This document shows, in pieces, positions 50,167-58,984 of a stretch of DNA of 64,000 nt. Within the stretch, counting starts at the first letter, position 1. Each line of letters starts with the position of its first letter. The position numbers and the translations under genes are program-made. This stretch comes from an uncultured Flavobacteriales bacterium (GTDB lineage Bacteria > Bacteroidota > Bacteroidia > Palsa-965), in the NCBI GenBank assembly GCA_937974275.1, contig CALJIF010000039.1:43840-107839 (forward strand), given 5' to 3'. Under the pieces are notes generated by a model, which was not told the origin of the DNA, did not search any database, and saw nothing but the letters and a program-made list of their open reading frames with translations.

Positions 50167-50961
50167 ATGAAGCAATACCACGACTTAATGCAACACGTTC
50201 TGGATCACGGCGCGGTGAAAACGGATCGTACCGGAACAGGTACTGTCTCTGTTTTTGGATACCAAATGCGTTTTAATTTACAAGATGGTTTTCCCGTTGT
50301 GACCACCAAAAAATTGCATTTGCGGTCTATCATTCACGAATTGTTGTGGTTTTTAAAAGGTGATACGAACATTCAGTATCTAAAGGATAATGGTGTAACG
50401 ATTTGGGATGAATGGGCGGATGAAAACGGAAATCTCGGCCCCGTGTACGGTTATCAGTGGAGAAGTTGGCCTACTGCGGATGGCAGACACATTGATCAGA
50501 TTACCCAAGTTATTGAGCAAATCAAAAAGAATCCCGATTCACGACGCATGATTGTGAGCGCATGGAATGTTGGCGAAATCGAGCACATGAAATTACCTCC
50601 TTGTCACGCGTTCTTTCAATTTTATGTTGCTGACGGGAAGTTAAGTTGTCAGTTGTATCAGCGAAGCGCTGATATTTTTCTTGGAGTTCCATTCAATATT
50701 GCATCGTATGCACTATTGACGATGATGGTAGCACAAGTCTGCAATTTGCAGCCGGGTGAGTTTGTGCATACGCTGGGCGATGCTCACTTGTACAGCAATC
50801 ATATCGAGCAGGCAAAACTGCAATTGTCGCGCGATTTCCGTCCGTTGCCAACGATGAAGATAAATCCGGGAGTGAAAAATATTTTCCATTTCAAATTCGA
50901 AGATTTTGTTTTGGAAGGCTACGATCCGCATCCTCACATTAAAGCCGCCGTGGCCGTTTAA
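50167..50961 (+). CDS. thyA: Thymidylate synthase
   Basis: The 264-residue enzyme makes dTMP from dUMP using methylene-tetrahydrofolate and yields dihydrofolate, which the next gene product recycles. Landmarks are TDRTGTGTVSVFGYQMRF near residue 19, the active-site cysteine in LPPCHAFFQFYV near 146, and QLYQRSADIFLGVPFNIASYALL. The length equals that of E. coli ThyA. The gene lies 11 bp upstream of the dihydrofolate reductase gene on the same strand, the classic pair. A TATTTTTA sequence 10 bases upstream of the start may be a weak -7 box. Confidence 0.98.
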   Translation: MKQYHDLMQHVLDHGAVKTDRTGTGTVSVFGYQMRFNLQDGFPVVTTKKLHLRSIIHELLWFLKGDTNIQYLKDNGVTIWDEWADENGNLGPVYGYQWRSWPTADGRHIDQITQVIEQIKKNPDSRRMIVSAWNVGEIEHMKLPPCHAFFQFYVADGKLSCQLYQRSADIFLGVPFNIASYALLTMMVAQVCNLQPGEFVHTLGDAHLYSNHIEQAKLQLSRDFRPLPTMKINPGVKNIFHFKFEDFVLEGYDPHPHIKAAVAV

Positions 50962-50972
50962 TAATTCGCATA

Positions 50973-51479
50973 GTGGAAATCGTTATTATCGTTGCTGCAA
51001 CAGAAAACAACGCGATCGGGAAGGATAACCGCCTTATGTGGCGCTTACCGGACGACATGAAGTTTTTCAAAGAAAAGACGGAAGGTCATTGTGTGATTAC
51101 GGGAAGAAGAAATTACGAGAGCATTCCCGAAAAATTTCGTCCGCTTCCGGGACGTACCAATATTGTTGTAACACGTCAAACGGATTATGCTGCACCGGGA
51201 GCGATAGTAGTTGGTTCGTTGGAGGCCGGTATTAATATTGCACGGGAGCAGGGCGAATCGGTTTGTTACATTATCGGTGGTGGCGAAATTTATTTGCAGG
51301 CGATGGATCTGGCAGACAGCATCTGGTTAACGCGTGTCTATACCGTTTTGGAAGCTGATACATTTTTTCCGGAATTAGACGCTGAGTGGCAGGAAGTGGA
51401 GCGAATTCCGCATGCAGCAGACGAAAAGCACGCATATGCGTTTGACTTTATTCGGTATGAAAAACAAAAATCGAATTAA
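50973..51479 (+). CDS. folA: Dihydrofolate reductase
   Basis: The 168-residue NADPH-dependent enzyme reduces dihydrofolate to tetrahydrofolate. It starts at a GTG (MEIVIIVAATENN...). Motifs are AIGKDNRLMWRLPDDMKFFKE (with the conserved Trp and active-site Asp), ITGRRNYESIP, GRTNIVVTR and CYIIGGGEIYLQAM. It is downstream of thyA in the same operon, which couples production and reduction of dihydrofolate. Confidence 0.97.
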   Translation: MEIVIIVAATENNAIGKDNRLMWRLPDDMKFFKEKTEGHCVITGRRNYESIPEKFRPLPGRTNIVVTRQTDYAAPGAIVVGSLEAGINIAREQGESVCYIIGGGEIYLQAMDLADSIWLTRVYTVLEADTFFPELDAEWQEVERIPHAADEKHAYAFDFIRYEKQKSN

Positions 51480-51508
51480 GTTGTATTTTTATAAAAACAA
51501 TTGAAGAC

Positions 51509-51949
51509 ATGAAACAACTCATTGGAACAACAGTAGCCGTAGCGCTGGTATTCGTAGTAGTATTGGGCGGATTGGCATTTATGCAGAAACGCGCCATGTG
51601 CGAGCGCAACGAAGGCTGCGAAGCGAAAACAGAATGTCACGAGCGCAAAGCAAATTGTCATGGTGAAGCGGGTGGGGAAGGACACTGCAAAAAAATGTCA
51701 TGCGATAAGAGCAAGGCAGGATGTGGGGATAAGCCCGGCTGTGAAATGAAAGCAGGCGCGGGTTGCGGAAAAGGCGAAATGAAAGGCTGCAATCCTCACG
51801 GTGGTGAGAAAATGGGCATGTGCATGATGGAAGGCGGGTGCTGCTGTATGAAAATGATGATGATGATGCATCACGGCATGCCGGGAATGCATGGTGACAG
51901 TGTGATGATTAAAATTGAGAAGGATACTGTTATCACGAAAATGCAATAA
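51509..51949 (+). CDS. Membrane-anchored Cys/His/Met-rich protein, putative metal binder
   Basis: The 146-residue protein has one N-terminal hydrophobic segment (LIGTTVAVALVFVVVLGGLAFM). A low-complexity region with 14 cysteines (MCERNEGCEAKTECHE, KKMSCDKSKAGCGDKPGCEMK, GGCCCMKM) and a Met/His stretch (MMMMMHHGMPGMHG) follow, and a short conventional tail (DSVMIKIEKDTVITKM) closes it. Such composition suggests binding of copper or another soft metal at the cell envelope. No CXXC or metallothionein template is obvious. It is the third gene after thyA-folA with a 29-bp gap and ends at a strong terminator. Function is inferred from composition only. Confidence 0.7.
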   Translation: MKQLIGTTVAVALVFVVVLGGLAFMQKRAMCERNEGCEAKTECHERKANCHGEAGGEGHCKKMSCDKSKAGCGDKPGCEMKAGAGCGKGEMKGCNPHGGEKMGMCMMEGGCCCMKMMMMMHHGMPGMHGDSVMIKIEKDTVITKMQ

Positions 51950-51967
51950 GATTGATGTTATATCAAC

Positions 51968-51998
51968 AAAAAGCCCGTTCTTAAGAACGGGCTTTTTT
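51968..51998. terminator. Intrinsic terminator, Cys-rich gene / clpX convergent
   Basis: A perfect stem AAAAAGCCCGTTC / GAACGGGCTTTTT with a TTAA loop is flanked by A- and T-runs, so it works in both directions. Confidence 0.93.
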
Positions 51999-52015
51999 AT
52001 TGGTATGCGATGAAA

Positions 52016-53260
52016 CTACGCCGCGCGCAGCTTATCCATTTTGGCTTTGCTCAATTTTTCTTTCGCGTATTCCAATGTGATGTGGACGTTTTTGGTTTTT
52101 CCTTCTGAAGGAATGTCAAACATCGCGTCGATCATGATGGCTTCGCAAATGCTGCGTAAACCGCGTGCGCCCAATTTGTATTCCATAGCCTTGGAAACAA
52201 TATGATCAAACACCTCCGGATCGAAGGAAAGTTTTACGTTGTCCATCTCAAACAAACGCACGTATTGTTTCACCAAGGCATTCTTAGGATCGGTAAGAAT
52301 TGAACGCAACGTAGCCTGGTCTAACGGATTCAAATGCGCGAGCACCGGCAAACGACCGATCAATTCAGGAATTAATCCGAATGATTTCAAATCTTGCGGT
52401 ACCACGTATTGTAGCAAGTTGTCCTTGTCGATTGCTGTTTCTTCTTTGTCCGTTGAATAACCGATAGTTTGTGATTTTAAACGACGTGCAATTTTCTTGT
52501 CGATACCGTCGAAAGCACCACCGCAGATGAACAGGATGTTTTTTGTATTCACCTGAATCATTTTTTGTTCCGGATGTTTACGACCGCCCTGAGGTGGAAC
52601 ATTCACAACATTACCTTCCAGCATTTTCAATAATGCCTGTTGTACACCTTCACCGGAAACGTCACGTGTAATAGAAGGATTGTCACTCTTGCGAGCAATC
52701 TTATCGATCTCGTCAATAAACACAATACCACGTTCTGCCGCTGCTACATCATAATCTGCGGCCTGCAATAAACGAACAAGAATGCTTTCCACATCTTCAC
52801 CCACGTATCCGGCTTCAGTTAACACCGTTGCATCAGCAATACAAAATGGAACGTTCAGCAATTTTGCAATAGTGCGCGCCAACAAGGTTTTTCCCGTTCC
52901 TGTTTCGCCCACCATCACGATATTGGATTTCTCAATCTCTACTTCCTCGTTGGCTTTGCGTCCCGGCTTTGCAGAAATACGCTTGTAATGATTGTATACC
53001 GCAACGGACAATACCTTTTTAGCGTGGTCTTGCCCGATCACGTACTCGTCGAGGTGACGTTTAATTTCCACCGGTTTCAACAGCGTTAATGCCGATGAAA
53101 TTGCTGTGGACTTTTGCACGTCCTGCTCTTCTTTTACGATGCGATACGCTTGCTGAATACACTGATCACAAATGTGACCTTGGATTCCTGCAATCAATAC
53201 GAGTGTATCCTGTTTATCTCTCCCGCAAAACGAGCAATGAATATTTGATTCTTTAGCCAT
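52016..53260 (-). CDS. clpX: ATP-dependent Clp protease ATP-binding subunit ClpX
   Basis: The 414-residue unfoldase has an N-terminal zinc-binding domain (CSFCGRDK and CDQC). Walker A is in VGETGTGKTLLA, the pore loop GYVGEDVES follows, Walker B is in VFIDEIDKIA, and DVSGEGVQQALLKMLEG, GAFDGIDKKIARR, LIPELIGRLPVLA and GARGLRSICE complete the set. ClpX feeds substrates into the ClpP chamber. Gene order tig-clpP-clpX is on the minus strand; a hairpin with a short T-run lies between clpP and clpX and may reduce clpX expression. Confidence 0.98.
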   Translation of the reverse strand: MAKESNIHCSFCGRDKQDTLVLIAGIQGHICDQCIQQAYRIVKEEQDVQKSTAISSALTLLKPVEIKRHLDEYVIGQDHAKKVLSVAVYNHYKRISAKPGRKANEEVEIEKSNIVMVGETGTGKTLLARTIAKLLNVPFCIADATVLTEAGYVGEDVESILVRLLQAADYDVAAAERGIVFIDEIDKIARKSDNPSITRDVSGEGVQQALLKMLEGNVVNVPPQGGRKHPEQKMIQVNTKNILFICGGAFDGIDKKIARRLKSQTIGYSTDKEETAIDKDNLLQYVVPQDLKSFGLIPELIGRLPVLAHLNPLDQATLRSILTDPKNALVKQYVRLFEMDNVKLSFDPEVFDHIVSKAMEYKLGARGLRSICEAIMIDAMFDIPSEGKTKNVHITLEYAKEKLSKAKMDKLRAA

Positions 53261-53272
53261 CTTTCAGTTAAA

Positions 53273-53298
53273 AAAAGCATCCGGTGAAGGATGCTTTT
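53273..53298 (-). terminator. Hairpin between clpP and clpX
   Basis: A 10-bp perfect stem (aaaagcatcc / ggatgctttt) with a 6-nt loop ends in a T-run on the minus strand. It lies 22 bases after clpP and just before clpX, so it is probably a partial terminator. Confidence 0.75.
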
Positions 53299-53319
53299 GT
53301 GATTTACGTGCCGGTTAAA

Positions 53320-54006
53320 TTATTTGTTAGGGCGCTTCTCCAGAATTTCATCGATCATGCCGTACGCCTTAGCTTCAGCAGCAATCATCCAGTAGTCACG
53401 ATCACTGTCTGCCCATACTTTATCGTAAGTCTGACCGCTGTGACGCGCGATGATTTCGTACAATTCTTTCTTCAACTTCTGAATTTCACGCGCTGTGATT
53501 TCGATATCTGAAGCCTGACCTTCCGCACCACCTAATGGTTGGTGAATCATAATGCGGGAATGTGTTAACGCAGTACGCTTTCCTTTGTGACCTGCACACA
53601 TTAGTACAGCACCCATAGAAGCCGCAATTCCGGTACAGATGGTAGCTACATCAGGAGCAACGATTTGCATCGTGTCGTAAATTCCTAATCCTGCGTACAC
53701 AGAACCACCCGGAGAATTGATGTAAATCTGGATATCTTTTTTAGCATCAACAGATTCCAAAAACAACAACTGCGCCTGAATGATATTGGCCACCTGATCG
53801 TTAATGCCGGTTCCCAGGAAAATGATGCGATCCATCATCAATCGGGAGAACACGTCCATCTGAGCCACGTTCAATTGACGTTCTTCGATGATATACGGTG
53901 TCATCGACATGCGAGGACCAACGGCAGATACGTATTGATCGTAAGTTAAACTATTAATGCCGCGATGTTTAACGGCATATTTGCGAAATTCATTTTGATC
54001 GAACAT
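53320..54006 (-). CDS. clpP: ATP-dependent Clp protease proteolytic subunit ClpP
   Basis: The 228-residue serine peptidase carries the nucleophile in GIAASMGAVLMCAG (Ser near residue 119), the catalytic histidine in THSRIMIHQPLGGAEGQASD, and the Asp in the following helix region. The opening DRIIFLGTGINDQVANIIQAQLLFLES and INSPGGSVYAGLGIYDTMQ are typical. The N-terminus is longer than in E. coli ClpP and may include a short propeptide that is cleaved. It lies between tig and clpX on the same strand. Confidence 0.98.
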   Translation of the reverse strand: MFDQNEFRKYAVKHRGINSLTYDQYVSAVGPRMSMTPYIIEERQLNVAQMDVFSRLMMDRIIFLGTGINDQVANIIQAQLLFLESVDAKKDIQIYINSPGGSVYAGLGIYDTMQIVAPDVATICTGIAASMGAVLMCAGHKGKRTALTHSRIMIHQPLGGAEGQASDIEITAREIQKLKKELYEIIARHSGQTYDKVWADSDRDYWMIAAEAKAYGMIDEILEKRPNK

Positions 54007-54074
54007 ATGAATATTGTTTAGTTCAGTTTTCTTTCAATTTTCCTGCCGAATAATTTTCCTGCCAAACTGACAAA

Positions 54075-55421
54075 TTAAGCCGCCAGAAATTCTTCGTAAG
54101 ATACCTCTTTCTGCTGAATGGTGCACTTCATTTTGTACAAGGTCATCAGTCGCTGCGCGTACATATCTTCAAAAATGCGCTTCGCTTCGTCTTCCTTGGA
54201 CAATACACGACGTGCTGTGTCATTCAATTCATCTTCACTTACTTCATCCGGATTACGACCGTAACGTGCGAAGTTATCTTTCAAAATTCCTTTCACGTGT
54301 TCGGTAGCTTCTTCCGCCGTAACCTTGATGTCGTTTTCACGGATCAATTTATTTTCGATCAACTGCCATTTTAGTTGTTCGGCATACGTCGGGTATTCTG
54401 CTTCCAGTTGTTCCGGTGTAATTGGTTTCTCATTCGCAGCCATCAACCAACGCTTCAGGAACTCGTCCGGCAGTGTTAATGGTGTTGCTTTTAATAAAGC
54501 TGCACGAATGTCGTTACGCAATTTCTGTTCGGTTTCACGAACAAACATGCTACTCAATTCGCCTGCAATTTTTTGACGGAAATCGTCTTCAGAAGTTACA
54601 GCACCGGGGCCATAAATTTTATCGAACAATTCCTGATTCATTTCTGCAGGTACCAAACGACTGATTGTTTTAACCGTGAAACGGAATTTATTTTTCAATC
54701 CTTCAGCAGCATGTGGTTCAACACCCAGCTTCGATGCCAGATCATTGATGTTATCGGCAATCTGTTCGGTAGTCAAATCAAATTTGTCATCCACTTTTGC
54801 ACCCACCAAAACCTTGTGATGGTCTTTCGCCGGATTATCCAGGAAAATTGTGGATGACTTGAAAATACCACCGGGAACAATTTCGCCGTTGGCATCCAGT
54901 TCAACAAAATCACCCATCAACAAATCGCCATCACCTGCTGTATCAGCAGGAGCCACTTGCCCGTAACGACGTGTAATGTCTTGCACGTAGTTGTTGATGA
55001 GCTTGTCGTCCACGCGAACAGCATATTCCGTTAACGTTCCTGATTTTGCCAAATCAACGTTGAATGCAGGAGCTAACGCCATATCAAAATGAAACTCGAA
55101 TTCTTTTCCAAGATCCAGTTCTACTGCGTTATTTACTTCTTCTTTTGGTAACGGATTGCCTAAAATATCGAGTTTATTATCTGTGATGAATTTGTACAGA
55201 CTATCTGACAACAGGCGATTCACTTCTTCTGCCAGAATTGTTTTGCCGTACATTTTCTTTACCAATGAAGAAGGCACTTTACCCGGACGGAAGCCCGGCA
55301 TAGCTACTTTTTTCTGGTAATTTTTTAATGCCTGATCAACTTTCTCGGTATAATCGTTTGGCTCTAATTTAACTTTAACAACGGCGTTTAAAGCGTCAAT
55401 GTTTTCTTGTGTAATGTTCAT
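54075..55421 (-). CDS. tig: Trigger factor
   Basis: The 448-residue ribosome-associated chaperone has the N-terminal ribosome-binding domain with VAMPGFRPGKVPSSLVKKMYG (the family FRxGKxP motif). A short FKBP-like part (GDFVELDANGEIVPGGIF) is diverged, so peptidyl-prolyl isomerase activity is doubtful. A long helical C-terminal domain (FRQKIAGELSSMFVRETEQKLRNDI...) follows. It begins the tig-clpP-clpX group, linking nascent-chain folding with proteolysis. The promoter has the box TATCTTTG. Confidence 0.94.
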   Translation of the reverse strand: MNITQENIDALNAVVKVKLEPNDYTEKVDQALKNYQKKVAMPGFRPGKVPSSLVKKMYGKTILAEEVNRLLSDSLYKFITDNKLDILGNPLPKEEVNNAVELDLGKEFEFHFDMALAPAFNVDLAKSGTLTEYAVRVDDKLINNYVQDITRRYGQVAPADTAGDGDLLMGDFVELDANGEIVPGGIFKSSTIFLDNPAKDHHKVLVGAKVDDKFDLTTEQIADNINDLASKLGVEPHAAEGLKNKFRFTVKTISRLVPAEMNQELFDKIYGPGAVTSEDDFRQKIAGELSSMFVRETEQKLRNDIRAALLKATPLTLPDEFLKRWLMAANEKPITPEQLEAEYPTYAEQLKWQLIENKLIRENDIKVTAEEATEHVKGILKDNFARYGRNPDEVSEDELNDTARRVLSKEDEAKRIFEDMYAQRLMTLYKMKCTIQQKEVSYEEFLAA

Positions 55422-55470
55422 GTTGGTATGATTGTCCTGTAACTAAAATCCGGTCGTTTTTACCGGACGG

Positions 55471-55478
55471 CAAAGATA
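55471..55478 (-). promoter_or_regulatory. tig promoter, -7 box TATCTTTG
   Basis: On the minus strand TATCTTTG is a perfect TAnnTTTG box about 49 bases before the ATG. The leader contains the short hairpin TCCGGT-n7-ACCGGA. Confidence 0.65.
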
Positions 55479-55596
55479 CTAAAACCTGCGGGAACTGAAT
55501 AGTTTGTGAAAAGACCAGTTACAAGGCAAAATACTCCAATTGTGGCGCGAACGGGACTACTTAAACATGAACATGTGAATTCATGGCTATTGGAGG

Positions 55597-55604
55597 TAAA
55601 TTTG
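55597..55604 (+). promoter_or_regulatory. Promoter of the STAS-like gene, -7 box TAAATTTG
   Basis: TAAATTTG matches the -7 consensus. It falls inside the longest open frame, before the ATG at 55622, giving a leader of about 11 nt. Confidence 0.65.
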
Positions 55605-55621
55605 CATCCCCATATACTGAA

Positions 55622-56008
55622 ATGGCAAAAGAAGTTTATTTATCGTGGTGTACGATTGTTTTGAGGGATGATCGAATTGTGCAAATTACCGTCCAACCGG
55701 GTATTGTTTTGGACGAAAATGCAGCACAACAGTTGTATCGTATTATTAACGAATTAACAAATGGTGAAAAGTCTGCGGTATTGGTAGATGCACGCGTGGA
55801 TTATGAAATAACGCGTGAAGCGAAACGAATTGCTTCCGAAAATTCAGGAAATCGTTATGGCACGGCTGTTCTTTCTGATCGTGAAATTGCAGCGACTTTG
55901 ATTAATTCTTACCTGGCCATTTTTAAACCTAAAAGTCCGGTGCGTCACTTTACGTCCGAAGCGGATGCCGTAAGCTGGTTGCTTGAACTCAGCACAAGCA
56001 AGTCTTAG
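55622..56008 (+). CDS. STAS/SEC14-like small cytoplasmic protein
   Basis: The ATG at 55622 gives 128 residues (MAKEVYLSWCTIVLRDDRIV...); 13 upstream codons in frame overlap the promoter. The pattern of alternating strand and helix, with ITVQPGIVLDENAAQQLYRIINELTNGEKSAVLVDARVDYEITREAKR and RYGTAVLSDREIAATLIN, resembles the STAS/SpoIIAA-like proteins of Bacteroidota (DUF7793 type). These are soluble and have no known function. Its stop overlaps the stop of the opposing TonB receptor gene. Confidence 0.65.
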   Translation: MAKEVYLSWCTIVLRDDRIVQITVQPGIVLDENAAQQLYRIINELTNGEKSAVLVDARVDYEITREAKRIASENSGNRYGTAVLSDREIAATLINSYLAIFKPKSPVRHFTSEADAVSWLLELSTSKS

Positions 56009-58440
56009 AATCCCATCGGAGCATCATCTCCGGACGGAATCACGGATGATTTTTTCTTCTGGAAATCATCTCCTGAACCGAATCTCCAGGTCAAATTAAC
56101 CATCAGAATGCGCGATTCCCGCTGACGCCAGATTTCCATTTCGTAGCCCGTATTGAAATTCGTGATGAACATTTTTCGTGTATTGAAAATGTCAGACAAA
56201 TTAGCGGAAACGGTTGCTTTGCCTTTCATGAAATCGTGACGTACGCCAATATCAACACCACCGGGCATCCAGAATGAACCAATCGGACTCTCGTATTTCG
56301 ATGAATACATTCCTGTAAGTTGAATGGATGTTGAAGGAATTACTTTGTAGGTAGCGGAAATTCTGGTATTCCAGCCGAAGAATGTTGCGGCACGTCCCGG
56401 AGCGGCATCACCACCAACGACAGTGCTTTGGAATGCACTGCTGCTCCACATGATGTTTCCTTTTTTACCTAACGATAATCGCAGCACGAGATCTAATCCC
56501 ACATTATCGGAAGATTCAAAATTTACCGGCCCCATAATTGCGACGCCTGTCAACGTATCGTAAGTACGCATAAACGACATGGCGTTGTCTGTATGTCGAT
56601 AATACAGCGTTGTATTCAATGTTAATGGTTTCCAGTACTTATTGAAATTGAATTCCAACGCGTCAATAAATTCCGGTTGCAAATAAGGATTTCCTGTTCT
56701 GATGTTCAGCGAATCGGAATAATCTAAAAACGGATTCAATTGTCCATTAGACGGGCGATTCAATCGTCGGCTATAGCCGAGTTGCATTTCTATACCGTCT
56801 TTCGGCGTGTAACGAACAGTGGCGCTTGGGAATAAATTCAAATAAGTGTTTCTAAAGTCGTCGTTAACAGATTCCGAAAAACTGATCATGTCGGTATATT
56901 CTAAACGAAGACCGGCCTGCATATCAAATTTTCCGCGGTGCGCAGCAGCTTGCACATAGCCTGCATAGATGTATTCCGAAAAGGTAAAGCGATCGGCAAA
57001 GCGAGGATCATCAAAATAGATTTCATTGGCGTAATTATACATCGATGCGAGTTGTCGGTTGTCGTTGTCGCGCAAGCCGGCTTTAATTCCGGTTTCTATT
57101 TTAAAGCTATCGCTTAACGGATGCGTGTAATCAATTTGTAAAGCGGAGGTCAGAAACTCGTTGTTGCCGGATGTCAATTGATATGCGGGTAAAGAGTAGC
57201 CGATGTGATTCAACTTAAATGCGCTTCCTACTTGACGTGTATTGTAGGAAAGCGCGCCTGCTGCAGTTAGCAATCGCTTCGAACCCGGAAATGTTTTTCG
57301 GTAATCCAGCGTAACATCGCCGGTGGTATTGTATTCGTCCGTTGCAGCACGGCGACTGAATCCGTCAAACGCAACTTGTTCACTGTTTAAAAACGTGTAC
57401 ACGGTGCTGTCGTTTCGGTGTTCCTGACGTGCTGTTAATCCTGCAGCGATAGACAAGGTTTGGTAAGGAGTAGGCGACCAGTCGAAACCTGCTCTGCCAC
57501 TGTGAAACCCGCTGCTCATCAGCGATCCGGGTTTGTTTTGGAAATAGAAATTCGTGTCGGTAGTAAACGTGTGTTGTTGTCCGTCACCACGCATCCAACG
57601 ATCTTCATAACGATACGTGTATTGCGCGAATACATTTATTTTTTCTCCTCGGTTATTAAAATTCAAACCACCGTTGTACTTGTTGTTGGTACCAAATCCA
57701 GCATTTACAGTGGCGTTAAATCCTTTGCGACCATCTTTTTTCGTAACGATGTTGATGATACCCGCTGTTCCTTGCGCATCGTACTTTGCGGAAGGATTGG
57801 TAACTACTTCAATACGATCGATCATGGATGCCGGAATTTGTGCTAATGCAGCTTGACGGTCATTTCCGGTTATACCTGAAGGTTTGCCGTCAATTAAAAT
57901 GGTGACGTTTTCACTGCCACGCAAACTTACTTTTCCATCGACGTCAACCGTTACAGAAGGTACATTTTGTAAGACATCTGTAGCTGTACCGCCCGTTGCT
58001 GTGATGTTCTGTCCGACATCGTACACTTTTTTATCGATACTGTTTGAATAATCGGCACGATCTTCTTCAATAACAACCGTATTTAATTCGGCGCCGGCAC
58101 TTTTAAGTTTTATGATTCCCGCATCAAATTGTGCTTGTTGGGGCGATAAGACGAAGGCCGCGGAATACTTGGTGGTGTACCCCATGAACGTTACCCGTAG
58201 CATATATTTTCCGGGAGGCAACTGACGAATTTGAAAAGCACCGTTTTTGTCGGTTACGCTTCCACCTTTTACCAAAGAATCTTTTGCAGACATTACGGCA
58301 ACGGCAGCGTATTCAATTGGAACATTGCCTACAGAGTCTTGGATAATTCCAATGACAACGCCATTCGCCGGTGGGCCGGATTGTGCTGATAAAATAAAAA
58401 CCGAGAAGAGAGCGATGAGAAGCGTACTGAATATTTTCAC
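56005..58440 (-). CDS. TonB-dependent receptor-like outer-membrane protein
   Basis: Starting at the GTG at 58440 the protein has 811 residues (VKIFSTLLIALFSVFILSAQ...), with a signal peptide. The frame is open seven codons further upstream, but those bases form the promoter box. A carboxypeptidase-regulatory-like domain (GIIQDSVGNVPIEYAAVAV) comes first, then a plug with VDGKVSLRGSENVTILIDGKPSG and a barrel with QLGYSRRLNRPSNGQLNPFLDYSD. The latter motif is typical of the OMP_b-brl_3 group of Bacteroidota receptors. The substrate is unknown; an iron or peptide ligand is plausible but not shown. Confidence 0.9.
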   Translation of the reverse strand: MKIFSTLLIALFSVFILSAQSGPPANGVVIGIIQDSVGNVPIEYAAVAVMSAKDSLVKGGSVTDKNGAFQIRQLPPGKYMLRVTFMGYTTKYSAAFVLSPQQAQFDAGIIKLKSAGAELNTVVIEEDRADYSNSIDKKVYDVGQNITATGGTATDVLQNVPSVTVDVDGKVSLRGSENVTILIDGKPSGITGNDRQAALAQIPASMIDRIEVVTNPSAKYDAQGTAGIINIVTKKDGRKGFNATVNAGFGTNNKYNGGLNFNNRGEKINVFAQYTYRYEDRWMRGDGQQHTFTTDTNFYFQNKPGSLMSSGFHSGRAGFDWSPTPYQTLSIAAGLTARQEHRNDSTVYTFLNSEQVAFDGFSRRAATDEYNTTGDVTLDYRKTFPGSKRLLTAAGALSYNTRQVGSAFKLNHIGYSLPAYQLTSGNNEFLTSALQIDYTHPLSDSFKIETGIKAGLRDNDNRQLASMYNYANEIYFDDPRFADRFTFSEYIYAGYVQAAAHRGKFDMQAGLRLEYTDMISFSESVNDDFRNTYLNLFPSATVRYTPKDGIEMQLGYSRRLNRPSNGQLNPFLDYSDSLNIRTGNPYLQPEFIDALEFNFNKYWKPLTLNTTLYYRHTDNAMSFMRTYDTLTGVAIMGPVNFESSDNVGLDLVLRLSLGKKGNIMWSSSAFQSTVVGGDAAPGRAATFFGWNTRISATYKVIPSTSIQLTGMYSSKYESPIGSFWMPGGVDIGVRHDFMKGKATVSANLSDIFNTRKMFITNFNTGYEMEIWRQRESRILMVNLTWRFGSGDDFQKKKSSVIPSGDDAPMGF

Positions 58441-58458
58441 GTGGGGGAAATTGGTGCT

Positions 58459-58466
58459 CAAAAATA
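58459..58466 (-). promoter_or_regulatory. Promoter of the second TonB receptor, -7 box TATTTTTG
   Basis: On the minus strand TATTTTTG matches the consensus and lies 18 bases before the GTG at 58440, so the leader is about 12 nt. Confidence 0.65.
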
Positions 58467-58528
58467 CCGGTTCATTTGCGAATAAACGCTAATGGAGTTG
58501 CGTTCAATTCATAAAAAATGTCAACTAA

Positions 58529-58915
58529 CTAGTTAAGTCGATAACCGCTAATGAGTTGAAAGCGTGGGATGGTTACTTGAAACTCCTTGTCATCAGCGGT
58601 GCGCAGAAACGTATAAATGCCGTGCATGCTGCCAATTTCTGTAGTGAGATTGCATGCAGATTCGTACGTGTACGATTCACCCGGCTGTAATTCCGGTTGC
58701 TGACCTACAACACCTTCACCTTCTACTTCGTGTTTGTTTCCCGACGAATCGAAGATGAACCAATGACGACGCATCAGTTTCACGGTGTAATCACTTTTAT
58801 TCTCGATTTGGATACGATAGGAAAAGAAGTAATGATGTTGTTCCGGTCGCGAATACAACGGTTGATAGTTACTATCAACGCTTACCTGAATGCCGTTTGT
58901 TACTTCTGTAATCAT
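58529..58915 (-). CDS. apaG: ApaG-family protein
   Basis: The 128-residue protein is an ApaG fibronectin-III-like fold: GIQVSVDSNYQPLYSRPEQHHYFFSYRIQIEN, then RRHWFIFDSSGNKHEVEGEGVVGQQP (the conserved GxGVVGxQP) and GSMHGIYTF. ApaG is linked genetically to Co2+/Mg2+ homeostasis in enterobacteria, but its biochemical role is open. The gene lies 69 bp downstream of the T9SS plug gene on the same strand. Confidence 0.92.
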   Translation of the reverse strand: MITEVTNGIQVSVDSNYQPLYSRPEQHHYFFSYRIQIENKSDYTVKLMRRHWFIFDSSGNKHEVEGEGVVGQQPELQPGESYTYESACNLTTEIGSMHGIYTFLRTADDKEFQVTIPRFQLISGYRLN

Positions 58916-58984
58916 GCTTACCGGACAATTTTAAGACGAACCTGCTTAAGAAACAAACATTCAGGAGGAAAGGTTTTAACAAAG

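Noticed and set aside
51840..51890. ATG-rich repeat (met-coding tract) as a possible microsatellite
   Set aside because: It is in frame within the Cys/Met-rich protein and reads as a Met/His metal-binding tract; the repeat is too short and irregular to call a separate repeat feature.
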